DNA from: Pseudomonadota bacterium
GTDB taxonomy: Bacteria > Pseudomonadota > Alphaproteobacteria > Paracaedibacterales > JAKBAR01
Assembly: GCA_021808925.1 (NCBI GenBank)
Contig: JAKBAR010000004.1
Span: forward strand, 1-53,054
DNA length: 53,054 nucleotides
Reading direction: 5' to 3'
In this document: positions 42,482 through 50,789 of the stretch, one piece after another
How positions within the stretch are numbered: position 1 is the first letter of the stretch
Layout: each line of letters begins with the position of its first letter
The notes under the pieces: model-generated
What the model was told of the DNA's origin: nothing
Database searches by the model: none
What the model saw: the letters and a program-made list of their open reading frames with translations, nothing else
Made by a program: the position numbers and the translations under genes

Positions 42482-44383
42482 ATGAAAGACTATTTGACGC
42501 GCATCTATACATTTTATGACGCCTTTATAAGATCGTATTTTCGCAAAACCACGCACTATCTCGATGAGCATAAAAATCTTGCTTATGGTGCCCTTGTTTT
42601 TGATGTCATTATTGCCTTTTTTTCCATACCTCTTGCGCTTTATTTTAAAATAGGGGATGAGTTTTTTTACTATTCGCGGCTATATCTTCTTAAAATAAGT
42701 TTTTGCTTCACACTGTGCTCTTTCACCTATTTTAATCTTCTCAGCACCCATCAAACGATGTGGCGCCACATAGAAACAGAAGATATTGTCAGGCATGTTA
42801 TCGCTATTACGCTTGGGTTTCTCACCTTTATTCCGCTCAAACACCTTCTGAGCCGCGAAGAACAAATGCCCCACTTTACACTTTTGATTGCCTGGGTTGT
42901 TTTTTTAATGATGACATTTGTGCCACGGCTTCTCATCTATTTTAGTCATCACAAGCGGCAAAGGCTGAAGCTCAAGCGCCCGCCTCTCCTTATTCTTGGC
43001 ACCGATAATCGTAGTGAATTGTTTTTAAAAGAAATGAGTCAAAATGAGGATTTTAACTATACGCCCTATGCACTTATTTCTCTTCGGTCCGATGAAATTG
43101 GCCTGAGTATTCATGGTATTCCCGTTGTCACAAGTGTAAAAGATCTCTCAAGGTGGCTTACAACACAGCCTGGGCTTTTAGCGCAAACACTCCGTCTTGT
43201 GATCATTCAACATCCTGGAAAATATTTGAATGATATTTTGCGGATTGCTAACGAGAATCGTATTCAGCTTCTTCGTATGCCAAAAGCCTTTACCTTTGAA
43301 AATACAGAGCTTAAAGAACTTTCTGTGGAGTCTCTTTTTAAAGAGCCTGTTATGAGCTGTTCAAAGGAGGAAAAAGCGCATATCAACACTAAAAAAATTC
43401 TGATCATCGGTGCGGGAAGTTATATTTTTAGACCGCTCATCCAACTTTTCCTCGATCTCGATGCTAAAAAATTAATCCTTGTTGACCAATCGATGGAGCG
43501 TCTTAAAAAACTAAGTATTTGGCTTGAAAGTCAAAACTATGACCGAGGACGTTTTGTTTTAAAAGTTGCAGATATTAATGATCAACCTCTCATCAGCTCT
43601 ATTATTGCAAATCACAAGCCTCATATTATGATTCACACACCCCTTATGACCTGGCCTGGTGAGGAAAATCAGCTGGCCTATTTTCGCACCAATATCCTTG
43701 CAACAGAGTTTCTCTCTTATCTTGCACACCACCACAAAGTCGAACAATGCTTGCTTCTTTTTGAAAATCCCACAGATTTTTATCCGAATGATCTTTTTGA
43801 GAGTACATCACTCAAAATGTTTGAAAGCCTTATTAAAGGGGCCTTCATGCGCTATTTTTATGAAAAAAGCACACAGTATTTCATTGCAAATATTCACAAT
43901 ATTATTGGCAGCTCGGCCTCTATAACAGCATCGCTTCAATCTCACATTAATGACGGTCTACACATCCATATTGATCACGAGGGCGCTGAAACCTCTCTCA
44001 TAACAGCTCAACAAATGAGTGCGCTCATTGTTTCAACACTGGCCGCTTTTAAAAACTCCAGAGACCTTTTGGAATATACACTCACAACCAATCACAAAGT
44101 GTGCACGCTCGACTTAGCCCACTATATGTTGTCCCTTGAAAAAGACGAAATTTCTCAAAACCTTCCCATAGTCTTTAGAAGTACAAAAGAAAAACAACCT
44201 AAAAATATGATCAAACTCAAAGCGACAAAATCCCCCTATATTTGGACAAGTGAGCATACGGCATGGACAGAAAATGAAGATCTTGACGTTGCTTTAAAAG
44301 CTGCGGATGATTGCGATGAAAGTCGCCTTAATGAGCTTCTGCAGCATTACTCGAAGAAGCTTTTGGTGAGATCTGCGGCGTAG
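42482..44383 (+). CDS. Degenerate CapD/FlaA1-type membrane nucleotide-sugar dehydratase-like protein
   Basis: 633 residues. Four N-terminal membrane segments and a CoA-binding-like domain (RPPLLILGTDNRSELFLKEM) are followed by a short-chain dehydratase-like domain, the layout of CapD, WbpM and PglF. The catalytic half is worn: the NAD loop reads ILIIGAGSYIFRPLIQLFL where family members have GxGGSIGSE, and where STDKAVNPT-NVMGASKR is expected there is FENPTDFYPNDLFESTSLK. The domain may therefore lack dehydratase activity, or use a variant site. Its 3' end overlaps that of the minus-strand FliL-like gene by 56 nt. Confidence 0.75.
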   Translation: MKDYLTRIYTFYDAFIRSYFRKTTHYLDEHKNLAYGALVFDVIIAFFSIPLALYFKIGDEFFYYSRLYLLKISFCFTLCSFTYFNLLSTHQTMWRHIETEDIVRHVIAITLGFLTFIPLKHLLSREEQMPHFTLLIAWVVFLMMTFVPRLLIYFSHHKRQRLKLKRPPLLILGTDNRSELFLKEMSQNEDFNYTPYALISLRSDEIGLSIHGIPVVTSVKDLSRWLTTQPGLLAQTLRLVIIQHPGKYLNDILRIANENRIQLLRMPKAFTFENTELKELSVESLFKEPVMSCSKEEKAHINTKKILIIGAGSYIFRPLIQLFLDLDAKKLILVDQSMERLKKLSIWLESQNYDRGRFVLKVADINDQPLISSIIANHKPHIMIHTPLMTWPGEENQLAYFRTNILATEFLSYLAHHHKVEQCLLLFENPTDFYPNDLFESTSLKMFESLIKGAFMRYFYEKSTQYFIANIHNIIGSSASITASLQSHINDGLHIHIDHEGAETSLITAQQMSALIVSTLAAFKNSRDLLEYTLTTNHKVCTLDLAHYMLSLEKDEISQNLPIVFRSTKEKQPKNMIKLKATKSPYIWTSEHTAWTENEDLDVALKAADDCDESRLNELLQHYSKKLLVRSAA

Positions 44384-44882
44384 ATATATTCTTCTGTTCG
44401 CTGGCTGCAAAAGGCTCCCTTAAGTTTTCAGGCGGGCGTGCAAAAAAGAAATTATCAAAGAGAACAGCCTGTGCCTTACCGGGCCCTAGAATTTTGTTGG
44501 TAATTTGCTGAAGAATATTTTTAATATTATCAAGGCGCGGTTCTGATCCTGTGATCCAAAAATTACTCAAAATACTTGACAACTGTATAATGTATTCACT
44601 GCGTAAATAGGGGGCAAGGGAGCGTACATATTCGAAGTTTTTTTCTGTTTGGGTCCATAAATTAATTGTGAATCTCAAATAGCCTTTAATTTCATCTGCT
44701 TTGACAATGCTAATCGTAAGAGGCCCAATGGTGATATAGGGCTTAACTTTATTTTTGCTGTCTTCACCTCCTTCACCACCTCCATGCTCAGAAGCTTCAC
44801 CATGATCAGCCTTATCCCCCTCTTTCCCAGCAAAGAGAGGGTTGGTACTCAAAAAGAGACATAAGATCAAAAAATATTTCAA
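44328..44882 (-). CDS. FliL-like exported protein
   Basis: About 184 residues from TTG 44882 (no ATG is available in frame). A leader (LILCLFLSTNPLFA) is followed by a His/Gly/Glu-rich linker, then KPYITIGPLTISIV, GYLRFTINLWTQT, LAPYLRSEYIIQLSSIL and ILGPGKAQAVLFDNFFFAR, which match the order and hydrophobic pattern of the FliL domain (PLTVNL..., LRLTI.LE, ...I...L....V..VLF..F). FliL binds the flagellar motor. A cleavable-looking leader rather than a firm anchor and the long tail are unusual. The identification is by pattern only. Confidence 0.5.
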   Translation of the reverse strand: MKYFLILCLFLSTNPLFAGKEGDKADHGEASEHGGGEGGEDSKNKVKPYITIGPLTISIVKADEIKGYLRFTINLWTQTEKNFEYVRSLAPYLRSEYIIQLSSILSNFWITGSEPRLDNIKNILQQITNKILGPGKAQAVLFDNFFFARPPENLREPFAASEQKNISTPQISPKASSSNAAEAH

Positions 44883-44932
44883 TGTACTTAAAAAAAATAA
44901 TACACCAATGCCTTTAGGCTAAGCTCAAAAGA

Positions 44933-44947
44933 TTAAAAAAAGGTTAG
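44933..44947. promoter_or_regulatory. Near-match to a CtrA site upstream of the FliL-like gene
   Basis: TTAA-AAAAAGG-TTAG, one base from the CtrA consensus TTAA-N7-TTAA, 51 bp before the FliL-like start. The spacer is identical to that of the perfect site at 49660. In AT-rich DNA this is weak evidence. Confidence 0.3.
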
Positions 44948-44964
44948 GAGAAGCAAAAGATATT

Positions 44965-45393
44965 TTACTCAGATTCGTCTTCTGTGATAATTTCCTCACC
45001 ATTATCATAATAGTGAACCCAATCATTTGCTTTAATGTGATGGTCATAGGTGCCTTCTGATGCCACAGCGCCATTACTATGAAAGGATTTAAATGGACCA
45101 TGAAGCAACCCTTTGTCATAGGTATCGATTTGAGTGATCATACCTTCCTCACTATAGTGAACACGCTCACCATGCAATTGTCCCTCATGATGATACATCG
45201 TTGATTGGATCTGACCATTAAAATGATAGGTTGAGGCGGGACCGTGTAGTTTTCCATGAACATATTCACCCTTAAAAAAAAGTTTCCCTTGTTCATAAAA
45301 TTCACAAACTCCATGCAGCTGATTTTGCTCGTCAAAGAAGAGTCGTGCTGTTATGCGTCCTTGATCATCTTTGTGAATCACTTCACGGGTCAT
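44965..45393 (-). CDS. MORN/YwqK-type repeat protein downstream of vgrG
   Basis: 142 residues made of about five repeats of the type HG-x4-Y-x2-NG-x7-Y-x2-G: for example HGPASTYHFNGQIQSTMYH and HGPFKSFHSNGAVASEGTY. This is the MORN_2 / YwqK antitoxin-like fold. It begins 37 nt after the vgrG stop on the same strand, so it is probably cotranscribed and may be an immunity, adaptor or delivered protein for a T6SS. No signal peptide is visible. Confidence 0.8.
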   Translation of the reverse strand: MTREVIHKDDQGRITARLFFDEQNQLHGVCEFYEQGKLFFKGEYVHGKLHGPASTYHFNGQIQSTMYHHEGQLHGERVHYSEEGMITQIDTYDKGLLHGPFKSFHSNGAVASEGTYDHHIKANDWVHYYDNGEEIITEDESE

Positions 45394-45430
45394 TATTTTT
45401 TGCCATTTCTTTTATTGATTACAAACATCC

Positions 45431-47539
45431 CTAACCAAGTTTTGTCACAGCCCCTTTAAAGGCGGCAGGACCTGAGGCAACAATCGCACAAACACCTGAG
45501 CTATTGATGGAAAGGGCACCCGAGCAATTGATATTTGCAACAGGGCCAAGCATCATAGTTGTTTGAGCATTCGCCGTGAGTTTCATCATAGATGCTGTCA
45601 TATCCGCCATTGTTTTAGCATTCAGTGTGTATTTAAGGGCATCAATTTTATATTCCGTTGTGGCATTATGTGCAATTTCTGTCATGGCATCCACACCCAC
45701 TTTCCCCCCCTTAATATTCACAGAAGCTGTGCCTTCGATATTCACAGCATTTGTCGCTTTTATATTAATCGTGTTACCCGCCTCAATATCAATATTAAGA
45801 GCTTTGATCGTTATTTTATGATTACTCACATCCAATGTAAAATCATCTGTCACAGTGTGTTTTTCTGTTTTCGTCACATTAAGAGTACGCGTACCCGCAA
45901 TTTTAATCACCTCATCCCCCGTATCAACCTTAAGAGTGCGATTTCCTTTTTTAATCGTAAGTGTGTCATCTCCCTCGTGAATAATCAGCGTACGGTCACC
46001 CTTCATGACCTCACGATCATAATCTTTTTGAGCACGGACATAGAGTTGCTCGCTATCTTTTTTATCCTCAAAACATATTTCGTTATACGCATCAGACGCA
46101 TTTTTTGAGCTTTGCGTTTTAATCGTGCTTTTTGTTTTCTCATCGGGCAAGGGATAAGGAGGTTTATTATTCCCATTGTAAACGGATCCCACCACAAGAG
46201 GACGATCTGGGTCGCCCTCTAAAAAGCTCACAACCACTTCCATATCAATGCGCGGAATAAACATTGTGCCGAAACCAGACCCGCCCCACATGTGGGCCAC
46301 ACGGACCCAACAAGAGCTTTTCTCATTATTTTTACCACGTTGATCCCAATAAAATTGCACTTTAATACGACCATGCTCGTCGGTGTGAATTTCCTCGCCG
46401 GAAGGCCCTACAACAATGGCGACCTGATTGCTGTAAATACGCGGTTTGGGCTTAGGAAAAGGCCGAAAAGGTGTTTTAGCTGGAAAACACGTAAACCGAT
46501 TGTAATAAAGGGCACGGTCACTCTCATTCTTGACATTCTCCCGTACATCAAAAAAATGTTCAACCTCATAAACAATATAATCCTGATTGGTATCATTTCT
46601 TGGATGGTTTTTAAGCTTAAATTTCCCCCCCGTTGCCATTCCTGGCGCTGTGCTGCGACCATAAAACATATGACGATTCCACTCGAGCTGCTCCATATGC
46701 GTTTTATTGAGATCTTCACCTGTCTCCATTTTAAAAAAACGACCGGGATAGCGATACACTTCACCACCTTCACCCTTGCCCGAAGTTTTTTGATAAAGCT
46801 TTGTATCCGGTGCTGTAAAATCATAATCCGCAAGGGACGCACTTTTGCTCACTACACGCTGTTCTTTATAAAATTCTTGAACAGCATTTTGCCAGGATAC
46901 AGAGCCCACCTGTTGAGGCGTAAACTCAAGAGTCTCTTTGTCAAGGGGTTTAAGCCCCGAAACAGCATCGTGTACCTCAAGCGTATCGCCTGAAGAGGCG
47001 TGGGAAAAAAAATAAAAAATACCCTCTTCCGACCATAGACGGTTAATAAAATCAAAAGCACTCTCGCCATATTGTGTGCAATATTTTCGCTTTTTCGAGC
47101 CCTTTTTAGAAGCATTATAGCGAGTATCCGGCACATTATACTCTTTAAGCAATTCCTCACACATGTCATTGGCGGATTTATTTTGAAAAATACGATAGTC
47201 CTGGTTAAAGCGCGCCATCCAAAATGTTGGATAAAGTGTCAATATGTAGTGTGAAAAACCCGACGCATCTTCGGTCACACCTTGCCTAACTTCACCAATG
47301 ATTCCTGTGAAGTAGCGCTTTTTATCACCATCATAGGTCAAAAGAAGTTGCGCTGATTTACCCATTAATTTTTCAAAATCAATATCACTTTCCTTGCCAT
47401 GGGCGTGAATCGTCAGATGATAAACATCACTCAGCCGCTCTAACATATGCACTTTGTCAACCATCAGTTTTTGCGGACCAAGAGGTGTTGTCAGTTTAAG
47501 CGATAGGTGTTTATCATTTTCTGGAAGATGCGCTGGCAC
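45431..47539 (-). CDS. vgrG: VgrG, type VI secretion spike protein
   Basis: 702 residues. An N-terminal gp27-like half (LTTPLGPQKLMVDKV to YSNQVAIVVGPSGEEIHTD), the gp5 OB-fold (GRIKVQFYWDQRGK, CWVRVAHMWGGSGFGTMFIPR, GDPDRPLVVGSVYNG) and a beta-prism needle of repeated hydrophobic-x-G units (about 520-640) are in the expected order. It ends GPAAFKGAVTKLG, with no extra effector domain. GTG 47539 is the start, without a ribosome site; the 88-bp repeat begins 2 nt upstream and may have replaced the original leader. No other tss gene is in the window. Confidence 0.92.
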   Translation of the reverse strand: MPAHLPENDKHLSLKLTTPLGPQKLMVDKVHMLERLSDVYHLTIHAHGKESDIDFEKLMGKSAQLLLTYDGDKKRYFTGIIGEVRQGVTEDASGFSHYILTLYPTFWMARFNQDYRIFQNKSANDMCEELLKEYNVPDTRYNASKKGSKKRKYCTQYGESAFDFINRLWSEEGIFYFFSHASSGDTLEVHDAVSGLKPLDKETLEFTPQQVGSVSWQNAVQEFYKEQRVVSKSASLADYDFTAPDTKLYQKTSGKGEGGEVYRYPGRFFKMETGEDLNKTHMEQLEWNRHMFYGRSTAPGMATGGKFKLKNHPRNDTNQDYIVYEVEHFFDVRENVKNESDRALYYNRFTCFPAKTPFRPFPKPKPRIYSNQVAIVVGPSGEEIHTDEHGRIKVQFYWDQRGKNNEKSSCWVRVAHMWGGSGFGTMFIPRIDMEVVVSFLEGDPDRPLVVGSVYNGNNKPPYPLPDEKTKSTIKTQSSKNASDAYNEICFEDKKDSEQLYVRAQKDYDREVMKGDRTLIIHEGDDTLTIKKGNRTLKVDTGDEVIKIAGTRTLNVTKTEKHTVTDDFTLDVSNHKITIKALNIDIEAGNTINIKATNAVNIEGTASVNIKGGKVGVDAMTEIAHNATTEYKIDALKYTLNAKTMADMTASMMKLTANAQTTMMLGPVANINCSGALSINSSGVCAIVASGPAAFKGAVTKLG

Positions 47540-47541
47540 AA

Positions 47542-47629
47542 GTTTTTTTTATGAAGACATTATTTTAATTTATTTTTACAGATTCACGGATCGATCACAA
47601 CACCACAAATGATGGGGTGGGGATTTTGA
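47542..47629. repeat. 88-bp perfect repeat, copy 2
   Basis: Identical to 13544-13631 and in the same orientation. It starts 2 bp from the vgrG start codon and ends inside a regulator gene remnant, so it marks an insertion or recombination junction. No clear terminal inverted repeat is visible within the 88 bp. Confidence 0.9.
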
Positions 47630-47722
47630 TAGCTTGCCGCTCTCAAGATCATGAATCACAACTTCCACAAAAGGAGAAAAAAGTTGCGCGATACTTTTCG
47701 CAAGAGGTGCATAGATCGACAT
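47576..47722 (-). pseudogene. Truncated YheO/DauR-like regulator, N-terminal fragment
   Basis: From ATG 47722 the frame encodes about 31 residues resembling the start of YheO/DauR-type PAS regulators (PLAKSIAQLFSPFVEVVIHD, then LESGKLS), where the family has LFxPxxEVVxHDL. The frame then runs into the 88-bp repeat and stops at 47576, adding the unrelated KSPPHHLWCCDRSVNL. The rest of the gene is absent, so this is a remnant. Confidence 0.65.
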
Positions 47723-47742
47723 GTGCAGGGGCCAAAAATATT

Positions 47743-47778
47743 TAGACTGATTAATCTAAATATAGACTAAAAAATCTA
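47743..47778. promoter_or_regulatory. Two tandem operator-like palindromes, 20-bp spacing
   Basis: TAGACTGATTAATCTA (47743-47758) and TAGACTAAAAAATCTA (47763-47778) share TAGACT-N-A-N2-AATCTA, each an imperfect palindrome, and start exactly 20 bp apart, about two helical turns. They lie between the truncated regulator and the divergent GNAT gene, where an autoregulatory operator would be expected. Confidence 0.55.
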
Positions 47779-47846
47779 ATATTGCAAGGGGTTCTCGTTT
47801 TATGCATTTATTTTGATAAAATTGTAAACAATAGCCTCAACCTCCT

Positions 47847-48305
47847 ATGTCTCTCTCCCTCCGTTATGCTATCGCTGATGACATCCCGCACATGATCCCC
47901 CTTTTTGATCAATTGGGGTACCCCGTTGAGGCAAAAGATCTTGAACACAGATTCAACATTTTCACTCAAAAGGAGGATTGCGGTCTTTGTGTGGCTGTGA
48001 CTGAAAGTACGGTTGTGGGATGGATTGCATGGTCAAAAACGCCTTGTTTTGTTTCAGGCAAAGTAAAATTTCGGATTGAGGGCCTCGTCGTGGGTCACGC
48101 TTACCGGCGAAGGGGAGTCGGTCAAAAGCTTATGCAGTTCGTGGAAAATATCGCCTCTCAAAGCGCACCAAGTGTGATTGATCTAACATCCGGGCTGAGG
48201 CGCGCTCAAGAGGGCACACATCTCTTTTACAAGAATCTTGGTTATCAAAATGAAGGCTTTATGGCCAAACTTTATTTAAGAAAAGAAATCTCTTCACCCC
48301 TTTGA
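47847..48305 (+). CDS. GNAT-family N-acetyltransferase
   Basis: 152 residues. Acetyl-CoA motif A is FRIEGLVVGHAYRRRGVGQKLMQF with the R/Q-x-x-G-x-G/A core RRRGVG; THLFYKNLGYQNEGF is motif B. An N-terminal LRYAIADDIPHMIPLFDQLGYP is typical of the family. Substrate unknown. It is divergent from the broken regulator and overlaps the next, convergent gene by 12 nt. Confidence 0.88.
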   Translation: MSLSLRYAIADDIPHMIPLFDQLGYPVEAKDLEHRFNIFTQKEDCGLCVAVTESTVVGWIAWSKTPCFVSGKVKFRIEGLVVGHAYRRRGVGQKLMQFVENIASQSAPSVIDLTSGLRRAQEGTHLFYKNLGYQNEGFMAKLYLRKEISSPL

Positions 48306-49610
48306 AACAACAAGGATTTGCTTGCTTATGCCGGTGAGGTTATTAAAATTAATCTTTGAAATTGGCTGAAAATCCTCATCTCTTAAAAGGCGCATGTTGT
48401 CTTGAAAGTGTTTAATACTCTGGAAATCGCCCTCACTAAAGGCCTCATTGAGCATAAAGCGCAAACGATTTGCTCTTTTTTTGTCAATCACCTCATTATT
48501 TTTATTTAAAAGAGGCATTAAATCCGGCAAAGCCATGGTTTCATTATCAAAATTGCATTGGCCATTGCGCCTTTTATCATCCGCTAAAATGAATTTTTTA
48601 ATTGAAGGTGCTATCTGATACAAAAGGAATTTAGATGTGCTTGAGTCGATTCTTAACGCGGCTGGATATTCGACATAGGCATACACACGACTGTGGGGGG
48701 GCGTTCTTGCATAAGACACTGCAACAATCGCCTTGTCTAAGGCCCCAAGAAGAGGTTCATCTTTTAGCTGATTAAAATGCGTCAAGGGTTTTTGTTCTTT
48801 GCCATCGATATCTTTCAGCCAAGCCTGACCGTCTTTCTCAAGCTTGTTCCAAAAAATAGTTTCACTATACAGGTCACTATCGTCTTGGATAATCTCAACA
48901 GGAATGGCCTTTGCACCTGCTTTTTGATCTTTAAGAAATTCATTGATCGTATCCACAAAGACAACATACGCATGATTGGGGGCTAAAACGACCTTAAAAG
49001 GTATGTTTGTATCACGGGCGGAACGATTTTTGTTATAGGGAAGTGATGGATGACCTGGCTGCTCGCGTGTATACCAGTGCTCAAAAGCTTCTTTGGAATA
49101 GATGGTTACGGGGGGGTGGACAAGATCCATAGAAAGATAAAAAATATCGCCCGTGTGCTTTTTTTTAAGGTCAAGGGCCTTGTCAATTTCGATTAATTTA
49201 ATATTTTCAGGCGCCGATTTAGCTTTTTTCCCGCTACTTTTTTTCTTGTTATCCTCCGTATCAGTTTGATCACTTTCATCGCTATCTTCAGTTTGTTGCG
49301 CAGGGCTTTTTAAACCACCCCCGCCGAATTTTTTTTGAATGGTATCTACATTTTCTGTGCTATCAAGGGCGGATTCCTCAATAAATTCATTTTCTGAACG
49401 AATAGGATTGCCCTCAAAGGACTCATCACTATCGTCAATCGGAAGCTCTGGGCCGAAATCCACACTTGAGTCTACGCTTGAATCCGCGTTTTGAATCGAT
49501 TGAAAAGGATTGCTTGCCCCCAGATTGCCAAGAAGATCAGACGCATTCAAGAGAGAGGACTCAAGACAGAGCACACTGAAAAAAAGAGTTTTTAGCACAT
49601 CAAAAAACAT
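48294..49610 (-). CDS. Large exported protein with acidic linker and U-box-like segment
   Basis: 438 residues. Signal peptide (LFFSVLCLESSLLNAS), a long acidic Ser/Asp-rich linker (about 35-145) with basic KKKSSGKKAKSAP, then a globular domain. Residues about 155-210 (DLVHPPVTIYSKEAFEHW, then HPSLPYNKNRSARDTNIPF) resemble a U-box in the order D-x-V-x-x-P-V-T, Y-x-[KR]-x-A-[IF]-E-x-W, and a final IP, though the loop before the Tyr is about four residues short. U-boxes are E2-binding ubiquitin ligase domains of eukaryotes and of some bacterial effectors. A helical C-terminal region follows. The match is weak and unverified. Confidence 0.6.
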   Translation of the reverse strand: MFFDVLKTLFFSVLCLESSLLNASDLLGNLGASNPFQSIQNADSSVDSSVDFGPELPIDDSDESFEGNPIRSENEFIEESALDSTENVDTIQKKFGGGGLKSPAQQTEDSDESDQTDTEDNKKKSSGKKAKSAPENIKLIEIDKALDLKKKHTGDIFYLSMDLVHPPVTIYSKEAFEHWYTREQPGHPSLPYNKNRSARDTNIPFKVVLAPNHAYVVFVDTINEFLKDQKAGAKAIPVEIIQDDSDLYSETIFWNKLEKDGQAWLKDIDGKEQKPLTHFNQLKDEPLLGALDKAIVAVSYARTPPHSRVYAYVEYPAALRIDSSTSKFLLYQIAPSIKKFILADDKRRNGQCNFDNETMALPDLMPLLNKNNEVIDKKRANRLRFMLNEAFSEGDFQSIKHFQDNMRLLRDEDFQPISKINFNNLTGISKQILVVSKG

Positions 49611-49659
49611 CTTATTTTTTAAGAGAGAAAGAACTACCTTGATGTTAGAAGAGCAAAAA

Positions 49660-49674
49660 TTAAAAAAAGGTTAA
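49660..49674. promoter_or_regulatory. Perfect CtrA consensus site TTAA-N7-TTAA
   Basis: TTAA-AAAAAGG-TTAA lies between the divergent exported-protein gene (start 49610) and pheS (start 49782). CtrA, the response regulator downstream of CckA, binds this pattern. A chance match is possible in AT-rich sequence. Confidence 0.4.
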
Positions 49675-49781
49675 TATTTTGACAGCGGCTCTTTTTCGTG
49701 AAAAACTATGAAAAACATAGCCACTTTAAAGGGTTATTTGCTAATACTAAAAGAAATCCTTTTAAAAAAATATGCACACTT

Positions 49782-50789
49782 ATGACGGCTGATTTAGAAA
49801 AAAATTTTCACCTCGCGCTTGAAAAATCTCAAAACTTGCAGATGCTTGAGGAACTGCGTGTGCGCTATCTCGGCAAGCAAGGAATGATCACAGAGGCCCT
49901 TAAATCTCTTGGGGCAATGGATCCAGAAACCCGTAAGCAAAGAGGTGCGGAACTCAATCGCTTACGCGCCCTGTGTCAAGAGGCACTGAGTGTTCAAAAA
50001 GAAAAACTCGAAGAACAGGCGCTTACCCTAAAATTGGCCTCAGAGAAAGTGGATTTGACGCTTCCTACACTGGCGCTTCAAAAAGGTACGCATCACCTGA
50101 TCACCCAAACCACAGAAGAGATTGTGCGTTATTTTGAGCGCTTTGGCTTTAAGGTCGAGGAAGGCCCAGATATTGAAACAGAAGAGCATAATTTTAATGC
50201 GCTTAATATTCCTCCGCATCATCCAGCGCGCCAAAATCATGATACTTTTTATGTTGATGCTGCTGCGGAGCCTTTGTTGCTGCGCACACACACCTCCACA
50301 GTTCAAATTCGCACCTTTAAAAAAGGTGAGCTTCCTTTGCGTGTTTTAGCACCAGGGCGTGTGTATCGTGCAGATTATGACGCGACACACTTGCCCATGT
50401 TCCATCAAATCGAGGGATTCATTGTAGAGGAAGGTATTCATTTGGGACATTTGAAGAGTACGCTCATTGATTTTTGTCGTGCGTTTTTTAATAAAAATGA
50501 TTTGAAAACACGCTTTCGTCCAAGCTTTTTTCCTTTTACAGAGCCCTCCTTTGAGATGGATATTTTTGGAAATGGTCGCTGGCTTGAGGTGCTGGGGTGT
50601 GGGATGATTCACCCGCAAGTTTTACGTAATGTGGGCCTTGATCCAAAAAAACATCAGGGCTTTGCCTTTGGCATGGGCGTTGAGCGCTTTGCGATGCTTA
50701 AATATGAAGTGAATGATATCCGTAATTTTGTCACAGGGGATGTGCGTTGGAATCGTCAAATGAGCGTATCAAGGGCTTTTGGCACTTAA
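49782..50789 (+). CDS. pheS: Phenylalanine--tRNA ligase subunit alpha
   Basis: 335 residues from ATG 49782 (MTADLEKNFHLALEKSQN), the family-like start; the frame extends to 49698. The N-terminal coiled-coil (LRVRYLGKQGMITEALKSLG) binds tRNA. Class II motifs: LRTHTSTVQIR (motif 2 region), FHQIEGFIVEEG, and motif 3 FAFGMGVERFAMLKY. It needs PheT, which normally follows directly; here another gene starts on the very next base. Confidence 0.97.
   Translation: MTADLEKNFHLALEKSQNLQMLEELRVRYLGKQGMITEALKSLGAMDPETRKQRGAELNRLRALCQEALSVQKEKLEEQALTLKLASEKVDLTLPTLALQKGTHHLITQTTEEIVRYFERFGFKVEEGPDIETEEHNFNALNIPPHHPARQNHDTFYVDAAAEPLLLRTHTSTVQIRTFKKGELPLRVLAPGRVYRADYDATHLPMFHQIEGFIVEEGIHLGHLKSTLIDFCRAFFNKNDLKTRFRPSFFPFTEPSFEMDIFGNGRWLEVLGCGMIHPQVLRNVGLDPKKHQGFAFGMGVERFAMLKYEVNDIRNFVTGDVRWNRQMSVSRAFGT

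Noticed and set aside
45563-46993. Plus-strand frames opposite vgrG (about 180 and 230 codons)
   Set aside because: Shadows of the vgrG needle repeats; low-complexity His/Ile/Phe products without starts or context.
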